Assembly: GCA_947375085.1 (NCBI GenBank) | Contig: CANCEQ010000163.1 | Span: forward strand, 1-6,762 | Direction: 5' to 3' | Length of the DNA: 6,762 nucleotides | Origin: Flavobacteriales bacterium | GTDB taxonomy: Bacteria; Bacteroidota; Bacteroidia; Flavobacteriales; Crocinitomicaceae | Shown here: positions 1 through 6,530 of the stretch, piece by piece | Position numbering within the stretch: position 1 is the stretch's first letter | How the letters are laid out: the number at the start of each line of letters is the position of its first letter | Made by a program: the position numbers and the translations under genes | The notes under the pieces: model-generated | The model's input: only the letters and a program-made list of their open reading frames with translations | Databases searched by the model: none | What the model was told of the DNA's origin: nothing

Positions 1-1088
1 AGTCCAAATTGATTTTCTGTCAGGTTTTGTAATTCAACAACACCATCTGTATAAAGAACTAGAGTGGTATTGGGTGCTAGTATTTTTTCTCCAACATTAA
101 TAAAAGGTAGTTCATCCATCATTCCAAGTCCAATACAACCTTGATTTAACATTTCTACTTTTTTCCCATTGGTTATAAATGGATGATTATGACCAGCATT
201 TACATATTTCAAAACACGAGTGTCTGCATTATAATGAGCTATAAAAAAAGTGATAAATTTTTCGCCTTTTGCCGTTCTCATTACTTTTTTATTCAATTCT
301 TCCAACAAGAAATCCATTTCAAATCGTTGATATCTGAATATAGTGCGGATAGTTGCTTGAAAATTTGCCATTAATAAGGCAGCACTTATACCCTTACCAG
401 AAACATCAGCCATACACAAAATATATTCTTCGTTTCCAAGAGGAATGAAGTCATAATAATCACCTCCAATTTCATGTCGAGGCTTATATTTAGCAGAAAT
501 ATCCATTCGAATATTCGAAGGTAAATCAGAAGGGAAAAGCAGTTTTTGCATCACAGAAGCAACTTCTAATTCCTTTTTTAATCGTTCTTGTTTGATGGTT
601 GCCTTGGCCATTCGTTTGTTTTCGATGGCAACAACAATGATATTAGTAAGAGTTTGAATGAAACTCATATTGGTCATTGTTTCAGCAACTTTTAATTTTT
701 GATGTTCCAGGCCAGCAATAAGCAGAAAAGCTAATGGTTTATCTTTGTGTATGATAGGGACAATAACATCAAATTCATTTAAAATGGACGAAGGAGATGA
801 TTCAATAACAGTAATATCTTTGAATCTAAATAAATCTCTCTCAACCTCAATATCTTTTATCTTCCCTTTAAATCCGGTCTTTAATAAATAGATCCATTCT
901 TCTTGTTTGTTAAACAAAATGAATTTGTCGAAGCCTAATTGTTCTTTAAGGATAAATTCGAAAATTCGGATTAATTGGTCAACTTCCTGATTTGAGTTAA
1001 TGGCAGTCGTAATTTCTAACAAAGAATTTAATTTAAAATCTTTTAATTTTAATTGAACCTCTAAATCTTTGACTAATTTTTCTGACAT
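1..1088 (-). CDS. GAF-like sensor plus PP2C/SpoIIE-type serine/threonine phosphatase, C-terminus cut by window edge
   Basis: The reverse strand is open from an ATG at 1088 to the window edge (362 codons seen), with no stop in this frame. An in-frame TAA lies two codons upstream (1092-1094), so 1088 is the first possible ATG. Residues about 20-150 look like a GAF-type sensor fold. Residues about 150-182 form a charged, probably coiled-coil linker (ENKRMAKATIKQERLKKELE). The PP2C domain follows: GGDYYDF at 208-214, ADVSGKG at 227-233, NAGHNHP at 297-303 and YTDG at 346-349. The metal-binding aspartates D210, D228 and D348 are present. Family knowledge: such RsbU/SpoIIE-like phosphatases dephosphorylate anti-sigma-antagonist-type or other phosphoproteins in response to the attached sensor. 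The substrate and ligand here are unknown. No membrane segment is visible, so it is probably cytoplasmic. Judging by the family, only a few tens of residues should be missing. It is divergent from the helicase gene. Confidence 0.9.
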   Translation of the reverse strand, partial: MSEKLVKDLEVQLKLKDFKLNSLLEITTAINSNQEVDQLIRIFEFILKEQLGFDKFILFNKQEEWIYLLKTGFKGKIKDIEVERDLFRFKDITVIESSPSSILNEFDVIVPIIHKDKPLAFLLIAGLEHQKLKVAETMTNMSFIQTLTNIIVVAIENKRMAKATIKQERLKKELEVASVMQKLLFPSDLPSNIRMDISAKYKPRHEIGGDYYDFIPLGNEEYILCMADVSGKGISAALLMANFQATIRTIFRYQRFEMDFLLEELNKKVMRTAKGEKFITFFIAHYNADTRVLKYVNAGHNHPFITNGKKVEMLNQGCIGLGMMDELPFINVGEKILAPNTTLVLYTDGVVELQNLTENQFG

Positions 1089-1121
1089 TACTTAGTTTGA
1101 ATAATTTCAAAATATTCTTTG

Positions 1122-1129
1122 CAAAAGTA
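1122..1129 (-). promoter_or_regulatory. Candidate promoter -7 box for the PP2C phosphatase gene
   Basis: On the reverse strand these bases read TACTTTTG, an exact match to the Bacteroidota TAnnTTTG box. They lie 33 bases upstream of the ATG at 1088. No clear TTG -33 element is seen at the usual spacing, so the call rests on the -7 box and its position. Confidence 0.5.
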
Positions 1130-1184
1130 GAGTATTAGAACATGCTAAATTCCTTGTTAGAATTAACTTATCCGCTCCTAAATG

Positions 1185-1213
1185 TTGATTTCGCTGTCTT
1201 TTTCGTACCTTTG
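1185..1213 (+). promoter_or_regulatory. Promoter of the DEAD-box helicase gene
   Basis: A TTG at 1185-1187 and an exact TAnnTTTG box (TACCTTTG, 1206-1213) are separated by 18 bases, fitting the Bacteroidota housekeeping promoter. Transcription would start near 1218, giving a leader of about 20 bases made almost only of A, T and C (aaataaatacacatc before the ATG). There is no Shine-Dalgarno sequence, as is usual in this phylum. A long cold-shock-type leader is not possible with this start site. Confidence 0.7.
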
Positions 1214-1236
1214 TAAAATATAAATAAATACACATC

Positions 1237-2562
1237 ATGACTTTTAGTGAATTGAATTTAAGTAAACAGCTTTTAAAAGCGATCGATAGTTTAGGTTTTG
1301 AACATCCTACAACGATTCAAAGTAAAGCTTTTTCAGTTATAATGTCAGGAAAAGATGTGGTTGGTTTAGCGCAAACAGGTACAGGAAAAACCTTGGCTTT
1401 TTTGCTTCCAATTTTAAATCAATTAAAATATTCGAATCAGGTTGAACCTCGTGTTGTTATATTAGTCCCTACTAGAGAGCTTGTTATTCAGGTAGTTGAT
1501 GTAGTTGAAAAATTGACTGAATTCATGAGTGTACGTGTTGGCGGGGTTTACGGAGGTGCTAACATTAATACTCAAAAATTGATGTTATTACAAGGTCTTG
1601 ATATTTTGGTCGCAACGCCAGGTAGGATTTTGGATTTATCTTTGAATGGATCACTTAAGATGAAATGTATTCAGAAATTAGTGATTGATGAAATGGATGA
1701 AATGTTGAATTTGGGATTCAGAACTCAATTAAAAAACATTTTAGAATTGATGCCTGAAAAGCGACAAAATTTACTTTTCTCAGCAACTTTAGATGAAAAT
1801 GTGGAATTAATAATTGAAGAATATTTCAATAGTCCACAAAAAATTGAAGCTGCTGCTCACGGGACTCCATTAGAAAAAATTATTCAGTCAGGTTATTCCG
1901 TTCCTAATTTCTTTACGAAAGTGAATTTGTTACTTCATTTATTGGAGAAAAACCAAGACATGACGAAAGTGTTAATCTTTACAGGTAGTAAAAGATTAGC
2001 TGATCAATTGCATGATCTGATTTCATTAGAATATCCAGGTGAATTTGGAATTATTCACTCAAATAAATCTCAAAATTTCCGATTTAATTCATTAAGACAC
2101 TTTCAAGATGGTGTAAATCGTGGATTAATTGCAACAGATTTAGTATCAAGAGGTTTGGATATTTCAGATGTGACACACGTTATTAATTTCGATATGCCTG
2201 ATGATTCATCTAATTACATACATCGTATAGGTAGAACAGGTAGAGCAGATAAAGACGGTGTAGCTATTTCTTTTATCACAGAAGCAGAACAAAAATTCCA
2301 GCTTCCGATTGAAGAGATGATGAAAATGAAAATTCCGATGCTTGATATGCCAGAAGAAGTTGTGATTTCTGACGAATTAATTGAACAAGAACGTCCGGTA
2401 ATTCCAGGTGTTAATTATTCTCCAGAAGCAAATATCAAAGATTCTTTAGGTGCTTTTCACGAAAAGAAAAAGAAAAACACAAAAGTAAACTTGGGTGGTT
2501 CATATAAAATTGAAATCAAGAAGAAATACAAGAAACCAAAGACAAGAGGTCAAAAAAGATAA
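1237..2562 (+). CDS. DEAD-box ATP-dependent RNA helicase, RhlE/flavobacterial type
   Basis: This 441-residue protein carries the full superfamily 2 helicase motif set. The Q motif is GFEHPTTIQ (20-28), motif I AQTGTGKT (45-52), Ia PTREL (78-82), Ib TPGR (127-130), motif II DEMD (151-154), III SAT (182-184), IV LIFTG (246-250), V ATDLVSRGLD (299-308) and VI HRIGRTGR (329-336). Two RecA-like domains span roughly 1-205 and 215-360. A lysine-rich tail (about 409-441) probably binds RNA. Family members unwind short RNA duplexes with ATP, in ribosome assembly, RNA decay or cold adaptation; the specific role here cannot be read from sequence. Motif II is DEMD rather than DEAD; the acidic residues needed for Mg-ATP hydrolysis are kept. 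The start is fixed by an in-frame TAA at 1225 and a promoter ending at 1213. No strong terminator hairpin follows. It appears to be a single-gene unit. RhlE-like is the best guess, but the subfamily is not certain. Confidence 0.96.
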   Translation: MTFSELNLSKQLLKAIDSLGFEHPTTIQSKAFSVIMSGKDVVGLAQTGTGKTLAFLLPILNQLKYSNQVEPRVVILVPTRELVIQVVDVVEKLTEFMSVRVGGVYGGANINTQKLMLLQGLDILVATPGRILDLSLNGSLKMKCIQKLVIDEMDEMLNLGFRTQLKNILELMPEKRQNLLFSATLDENVELIIEEYFNSPQKIEAAAHGTPLEKIIQSGYSVPNFFTKVNLLLHLLEKNQDMTKVLIFTGSKRLADQLHDLISLEYPGEFGIIHSNKSQNFRFNSLRHFQDGVNRGLIATDLVSRGLDISDVTHVINFDMPDDSSNYIHRIGRTGRADKDGVAISFITEAEQKFQLPIEEMMKMKIPMLDMPEEVVISDELIEQERPVIPGVNYSPEANIKDSLGAFHEKKKKNTKVNLGGSYKIEIKKKYKKPKTRGQKR

Positions 2563-2633
2563 TTGATTCAATCTCAACTTTGACAAGCTCAGTTTTCGTT
2601 TATCTTCATTTTAATTTCAATCTTAACCTCAAA

Positions 2634-4019
2634 TTACAATTCTAATTCTAGCTTACCTGTTGTGTTTACTCTTAAGGTAAGTGTTTCTTTATTAGGATAG
2701 ATACCTTTCATTGATATTTGAGTGATTGAACCTTTTAAAATAACACCTTGATCAAGTTTAGTATTTAACTGTTTTTCCATCATTAGTTGGACATTTTTTA
2801 AATGAGGATGTAAATCGACTGTAGAGTTTTTTCTTAAAGCATCGGTTATTTTATCACTAAACAACCATTTTGCAGATTTCAATAAAGCGCTTTTAGTTTT
2901 TACATCAAAAGTCATATCAGGAAATGAAATCGTTTGAGTTTCTTCATTGAAATTAGGTGTTCCAACTAAATAAAGTGTTCCTTTTTTACTGCCTGAAAAT
3001 CCAATTTTAAGATTTAGCTGATTGTTAGATGCTCCAAATACATCAATACTTTCAAAAATCACCTTTTTCTTTTTTAGCATTATCTCTTTACCTTTTAATT
3101 CTGAAGTCAATATTTTACTTAATGAATCATAAGTTGCAACTACATCTAATGTAATGTTGAATCCTTTACTTTGTTTAACATCACTTAATTTAGGTAAGGC
3201 AATAGGTTTATAATCTAATTTTGTTGTGGTTAGAGTTGGACTTAAAACCAATTCCAATTCAGCAGTTGCATAATTTTCTTTGAAATTTAAATTGTCAAAT
3301 CCGATTTTTGAAGGGTTAGTATGGAAAAAGCCAAACTTTCCGAGTGAAATTGGTTGAGCTATAATTTTCCAGGCTTTTTCTGCTTCAGGTTTTAAATTTA
3401 CTTTCCCGATTTCTTTATCAATGTCCTTCTCTATATTTTCTAAGGCTTTTGTTATTTCTTTTTTTAATGTTTTTGAAGCGTCATATTTAAAAACGGTTAT
3501 CTCACAAGGATTTTTGATATCTACATTTCTTAAATTGGTCGTTGATTTAAGTTTAAAATCATTTGTTAAATCGATGGAAGTAGTATAACCTACCGATATT
3601 TCTCTCATAGGTTCACCATTACTTCCACAACTAGCATAAATTCTTGGAACAACACAATTTCCTTTATCATTAAATAAATCAGTACACTGAGGACAGTAAT
3701 TGATATTTAAAGAATATTTCCCGTCGACATCAAATTGTAAATCACTTCCATCACCTTTGAAAGAAATAGGTTCTCTTAAAAAGGAATAAGCAAAACTTAC
3801 ACCTTCACAATTTTCTTCTTTTCCAGAAAATTTTTTAGGAACTGATTTATCAGTGTCTTTAAAATAGGGAGTTAAATTAATTTTTATAGGTACTACAACT
3901 GTAGAAGAGGGTTGAACTAATGTTGGTGTTTCTGCAACTGAAGTGGTTGGTATTTCAGGTTGAATACTTGCACATGATGTAAGAAAAAGGATTAGAACGA
4001 AAGAGTAAAAATATTTCAT
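2634..4019 (-). CDS. DUF4403-like outer-surface or periplasmic lipoprotein
   Basis: This 461-residue protein begins with a lipoprotein signal peptide: MKYFYS, a hydrophobic core, then lipobox LTSC with lipidated Cys16. A Pro/Thr-rich spacer runs to about residue 43. The body resembles the Bacteroidota DUF4403 family as I remember it: the VVPIKINLTPYF segment at 42-53, a conserved Cys-rich stretch, and a C-terminal half of alternating beta-type segments. Six further cysteines (71, 109, 112, 122, 131, 172, including a CxxC at 109-112) all lie in the N-terminal third and could form disulfides outside the cytoplasm. The alternating amphipathic strands, and the LNTKLDQGVILKG stretch near the end, recall TULIP-type lipid-binding proteins; that is inference only. 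Function is unknown. The start is the only one possible: an in-frame TAA lies at 4038-4040. The ATG directly abuts the T-run of the terminator after apaG. It converges on the helicase gene, with 71 bases between. Confidence 0.85.
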   Translation of the reverse strand: MKYFYSFVLILFLTSCASIQPEIPTTSVAETPTLVQPSSTVVVPIKINLTPYFKDTDKSVPKKFSGKEENCEGVSFAYSFLREPISFKGDGSDLQFDVDGKYSLNINYCPQCTDLFNDKGNCVVPRIYASCGSNGEPMREISVGYTTSIDLTNDFKLKSTTNLRNVDIKNPCEITVFKYDASKTLKKEITKALENIEKDIDKEIGKVNLKPEAEKAWKIIAQPISLGKFGFFHTNPSKIGFDNLNFKENYATAELELVLSPTLTTTKLDYKPIALPKLSDVKQSKGFNITLDVVATYDSLSKILTSELKGKEIMLKKKKVIFESIDVFGASNNQLNLKIGFSGSKKGTLYLVGTPNFNEETQTISFPDMTFDVKTKSALLKSAKWLFSDKITDALRKNSTVDLHPHLKNVQLMMEKQLNTKLDQGVILKGSITQISMKGIYPNKETLTLRVNTTGKLELEL

Positions 4020-4061
4020 AAAAAAAACGGTTGTTACTTACAAATGTATGTAACAACCGTT
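4020..4061 (-). terminator. Intrinsic terminator downstream of apaG, abutting the next start codon
   Basis: A perfect 12-bp inverted repeat (AACGGTTGTTAC at 4026-4037 pairing with GTAACAACCGTT at 4050-4061) encloses a 12-base loop. The A-run at 4020-4027 on the plus strand becomes a T-run on the reverse strand, directly after the hairpin. That makes it a rho-independent terminator for reverse-strand transcription coming from apaG, whose stop is at 4094-4096. No T-run exists in the plus direction. The T-run ends one base before the lipoprotein ATG. Confidence 0.85.
4041..4048 (-). promoter_or_regulatory. Candidate promoter -7 box inside the terminator loop, for the DUF4403 lipoprotein gene
   Basis: The hairpin loop contains TACATTTG on the reverse strand, an exact TAnnTTTG match. 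Transcription starting a few bases later (about 4034-4037) would include only one arm of the hairpin plus the T-run, so it would escape termination and give a leader of about 15 bases. No TTG is found at -33 spacing, which weakens the call. Some promoter must lie close upstream because the terminator should block read-through. Confidence 0.4.
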
Positions 4062-4093
4062 AATTAAAATATGAACTTTCGTATTTTTTTGAA

Positions 4094-4480
4094 TCAATTT
4101 AATTTTCCGCGATACTCTAAATGAAAAGTAGGAATGTCAACTTTAAAAAAATCGTGATTGATTAAGTTTTTAAACGTATAATATCCTTTCATAAAACCAA
4201 TTTCAGAAGTTAATCCACAACCACTAACATAAGTGAATGTTTGTCCTGGTTTTAAAATAGGTTGTTCACCTATCACACCTTCTCCGCTGACTTTATTAGG
4301 GTAATTTAATGAGTCAAATATATACCAATCTCTATGTAAGAGTTGTACTGTGTAATCATTATTATTGGTGATTTCAATATGGTAATTGAAAAAGAATTGA
4401 TTTTCATTCACTTCAGATAAATCTGCTCTAAATTGGGTATCTACCGTAATTTTTACTCCTTCAGTTGTGATTGTATTCAT
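4094..4480 (-). CDS. apaG: ApaG domain protein
   Basis: This 128-residue protein matches ApaG in length and pattern. An N-terminal beta-strand segment (GVKITVDTQF, 8-17) leads to a central NYHIEITNNNDYTVQLL stretch. The family hallmark follows at 66-88: GEGVIGEQP, then KPGQTFTYVSGC, including the GxGxxG loop at 66-71. GFMKGYY lies at 95-101. ApaG proteins adopt a fibronectin type III-like beta sandwich. In enterobacteria apaG sits with ksgA and apaH, and it has been linked to cobalt and magnesium sensitivity, but the biochemical role is unsettled. Here it stands alone, without ksgA or apaH. It is divergent from the acetyltransferase gene (128 bases between) and followed after 32 bases by an intrinsic terminator. 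No convincing TAnnTTTG promoter was found upstream; AAAATTTG at 4531-4538 (reverse strand) is one mismatch away. Confidence 0.93.
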   Translation of the reverse strand: MNTITTEGVKITVDTQFRADLSEVNENQFFFNYHIEITNNNDYTVQLLHRDWYIFDSLNYPNKVSGEGVIGEQPILKPGQTFTYVSGCGLTSEIGFMKGYYTFKNLINHDFFKVDIPTFHLEYRGKLN

Positions 4481-4608
4481 AATCTATTCTTTTGTATTTT
4501 ATCGAATATAGTATTTCTATGAATATAAATCAAATTTTGTTGTAAAATTTTATATTAATTTAGGATATTGACTGACACAATTTTAATTTTAGTCCTCAAA
4601 TTACACAA

Positions 4609-5106
4609 ATGGAAATAATTGAAGTTTCAAAAAAGGATGTTTTCAGAATTAAAAAGATAGCTGAATTAACTTGGCCTGATACATTTAAAAAAATACTTTC
4701 AACAGAACAAATTCGATACATGTTGAATTGGATGTATTCACTTGAAGTTTTAGCATCTCAAATTGAAAATGGTCATCAATTTTATATTTTGTCAGATGAT
4801 GGAAATGATTTAGGGTTTATTGGAGCCGAATTAAACTATCCTTCAATTGGAAATGCTAAAATTCATAAAATTTATGTATTACCTGAATCTCAAGGGAAAG
4901 GAGTAGGGCTCAAATTAATTGAACAGGTTGAAATGGTTTCCAAAACAAATAGTATCAATTCGCTTACTTTGAATGTCAATAGATTTAATAAAGCAATTGA
5001 TTTTTATTTAAAAAATGGCTTTAAAATAATTAAAGAAGAAAATATAGATATAGGAAATGGTTTTTTGATGGAGGATTATGTGATGGAGAAAATACTTGAA
5101 GAATAA
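4609..5106 (+). CDS. GNAT family N-acetyltransferase, PaiA-like
   Basis: The 165-residue product has the GNAT fold signatures. An N-terminal ELTWPDTF segment (19-26) and helix come first, and a beta strand enters motif A at IHKIYVLPESQGKGVG (85-100). There the acetyl-CoA pyrophosphate loop fits Q/RxxGxG with Q95, G98 and G100. Motif B (NKAIDFYLKNGF, 127-138) carries the usual catalytic-type tyrosine, Y133. The family transfers acetyl from acetyl-CoA to an amine; TxxDTF near the N-terminus and the overall pattern recall PaiA-type polyamine acetyltransferases. The substrate is not established. The ATG is preceded by an AT-rich leader, and an in-frame TGA at 4573-4575 limits alternative starts. 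It is a single-gene unit between divergent apaG and a convergent lipoprotein gene, closed by a strong hairpin terminator directly after the TAA. Confidence 0.93.
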   Translation: MEIIEVSKKDVFRIKKIAELTWPDTFKKILSTEQIRYMLNWMYSLEVLASQIENGHQFYILSDDGNDLGFIGAELNYPSIGNAKIHKIYVLPESQGKGVGLKLIEQVEMVSKTNSINSLTLNVNRFNKAIDFYLKNGFKIIKEENIDIGNGFLMEDYVMEKILEE

Positions 5107-5145
5107 AAACAAGAAAGGCAGTCAATTTTGACTGCCTTTCTTGTT
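5105..5145. terminator. Strong bidirectional terminator between convergent genes
   Basis: A perfect 17-bp stem (5108-5124 with 5129-5145) with a four-base loop ATTT (5125-5128) starts two bases after the acetyltransferase stop codon. On the reverse strand the stem is followed by a T-run (complement of 5105-5109), so it suits the convergent lipoprotein gene best. In the plus direction the stem's 3' arm is T-rich (CTTTCTTGTTAATT) but has no clean U-tract after it. Confidence 0.88.
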
Positions 5146-5162
5146 AATTCTAAAGTTGATTT

Positions 5163-6032
5163 TTATTTCAACGTAATAGGATATGTTTTTCCTAATATAG
5201 TCACTGTTGCATTTGCATCACAAGTTCCTGTTGTACCGTAATCGATTGTTTTAAGTACTTTCCCCGTTTGATTTATTTCTATAACACCAGCGTCAAACCA
5301 ATTACAGTTTAATGCTCTATGTAATGGAGATGTAATTAAAGCAGTATAAGAACTTCCATTTGAATTTGATCCAGAAGTAGATCCAGTAATAGAATATACG
5401 TCATCAGTCCAATCCTTTCGAGTCAATTCTCCAGATAGCCATTCTCTTGTTCTATTAGATTTCCAAGAAATCGTTCCTGCCGAATTTGCTTTTATAATTT
5501 GACCATCAACTGCAATTGTGAAAGTTGTATGGCCATTTGAATTTTTGCCATTATTAGTCACTGATTTTGTGCCGATAATTTGATTGTCATTTACAAAATA
5601 ATCTGCGAATGATATTGTATGTACAGAAGCACTGTCTCTATACTTACCAATATAGGAAATGTTGATTTTACCTCTTCTATTATTTCCATCTTGGCATAAA
5701 CAATTACTTGTCCCAAAGTCAATTGTTAAAGTTTTAGGAACTGAAACCGAATCATGAGTGATTGTTGCACAAGTGTTTTTTTCAAATGATTCAAAATCTG
5801 AATTTGTACTTGTGTATTGGGGTGAATAAAATTTTAATTCACCATTAGCTGCTTGGTCTGAAATATTTTGAACATCATTATAAATCCCTTCAGCTAAACT
5901 ATTGTCTGCAGCAACTGAAGTGTCAGTATCAGTTGGTGATGCAGGGGTTGTATTAGTTTTTTTACAACTTACAATTGCAAGGCTTAATGTTGCACCTGCT
6001 AATAAAAGCGAAATTCCAGTTTTAAGTTTCAT
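5163..6032 (-). CDS. Uncharacterised Bacteroidota-type lipoprotein
   Basis: This 289-residue protein starts with a lipoprotein signal peptide: basic MKLK, a hydrophobic stretch, and lipobox AIVSC with Cys23 followed by KK. A Thr/Pro/Asp/Ser-rich linker (25-45) is typical of surface or periplasmic anchors. The mature part looks all-beta and rich in Gly, Asn, Ser and Thr. Visible motifs are TIDFGTSNCLCQDGNNRRGKI (split at 103-113 and 114-123), a KSVTNNGKNSNGH segment (156-168), a WKSNRTREWLSGEL segment (190-203), NCNWFDAGVIEI (242-253) and KTIDYGTTGTCD (261-272). The TID(F/Y)GT..C element thus occurs twice, at 103-111 and 262-271, suggesting related beta units. Besides Cys23 there are cysteines at 88, 111, 113, 243 and 271. 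No enzyme motif is recognised. I recall similar proteins as hypothetical lipoproteins in Bacteroidota, without known function. It shares a terminator with the acetyltransferase gene; no exact promoter box is seen in the AT-rich region upstream. Confidence 0.85.
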   Translation of the reverse strand: MKLKTGISLLLAGATLSLAIVSCKKTNTTPASPTDTDTSVAADNSLAEGIYNDVQNISDQAANGELKFYSPQYTSTNSDFESFEKNTCATITHDSVSVPKTLTIDFGTSNCLCQDGNNRRGKINISYIGKYRDSASVHTISFADYFVNDNQIIGTKSVTNNGKNSNGHTTFTIAVDGQIIKANSAGTISWKSNRTREWLSGELTRKDWTDDVYSITGSTSGSNSNGSSYTALITSPLHRALNCNWFDAGVIEINQTGKVLKTIDYGTTGTCDANATVTILGKTYPITLK

Positions 6033-6167
6033 AATATTAAATTTTAAGTTAAAAATAATAATGTTGTTTTTTAATTAGACCTAATGTTTTCAAAAAGGTT
6101 TAATTAAAATTAATATTTTTTTGATAATTTATTTATGTGTTTAAAAATCAGGCATTTATAATAAAAA

Positions 6168-6530
6168 TTATTTTACGTAATCTTGTTTTTGAACTAACAT
6201 ATATTGATCGTTTTCCATTTTTAAGTACCCTTGATCGTAGCAAAAATGATAAATTGCTCCTTTTTGAGTTTTATAAATATTTGTGAAATAATGAAAGTTG
6301 AATCCTTCTTCTCCTAATTTAATACCTTCTATCGTTATTTTACCATTCGGGTTCAGGGTTGATAAAATTCTTCGGTTTTTTCTTAAAATATTGTTTATTC
6401 TTCTAACATAATTAGTAGCATCTTCATTTAAACGGTTGTTGAAAGTATTACGACAGTAATCAGAGCAAAATTTTTGATCTTTTCGACCTCTTAATACTTG
6501 AGTGCATTCTTGACATTTACGTGGTTCCAT
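6168..6530 (-). CDS. Small conserved protein with N-terminal CxxC/CxxxC zinc-finger-like motif
   Basis: The 120-residue product opens with a compact Cys4 motif: C6-x2-C9 and C22-x3-C26, within RKCQECTQVLRGRK and KFCSDYCRNTFNNR. This is a probable structural zinc site. A basic, predicted helical stretch (YVRRINNILRKNRRIL, 41-56) follows, then a beta-type C-terminal region rich in aromatic residues (about 65-120: GFNFHYFTNIY, YHFCYDQGY). The zinc-binding and basic parts hint at nucleic-acid or ribosome contact, but that is inference. I recall similar short proteins as hypothetical in Flavobacteriia. The start at 6530 places Cys6 right at the N-terminus, as expected. It lies 135 bases upstream of the lipoprotein gene on the same strand. 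The gap is almost pure A/T and shows no convincing terminator, so co-transcription is possible. It is divergent from the partial gene at 6635. Confidence 0.82.
   Translation of the reverse strand: MEPRKCQECTQVLRGRKDQKFCSDYCRNTFNNRLNEDATNYVRRINNILRKNRRILSTLNPNGKITIEGIKLGEEGFNFHYFTNIYKTQKGAIYHFCYDQGYLKMENDQYMLVQKQDYVK

Noticed and set aside
183..374. 63-codon plus-strand open frame
   Set aside because: It lies wholly inside the reverse-strand PP2C phosphatase gene, which has strong motifs; its product has no recognisable features and low-complexity aromatic composition.
2563..2633. Terminator between the helicase and the convergent lipoprotein gene
   Set aside because: No stable GC-containing hairpin with a T-run is visible; only a short ATTGA/TCAAT repeat just after the stop codon.
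2627..2638. CCTCAAATTACA also found at 4594-4605, both after a TTTTAATTT
   Set aside because: In an AT-rich 6.7-kb window several 12-base matches are expected by chance, and the two sites have different contexts (3' end of one gene, leader of another).
4481..4608. Promoters for divergent apaG and the acetyltransferase gene
   Set aside because: Only imperfect TAnnTTTG matches (AAAATTTG reverse at 4531-4538, TAATTTTA plus at 4584-4591) with poor -33 spacing were found, so no promoter is called.
6033..6167. Terminator or small RNA in the AT-rich gap upstream of the lipoprotein gene
   Set aside because: Inverted repeats are A/T only or 4-bp arms (ACCT...AGGT), too weak to support a call.
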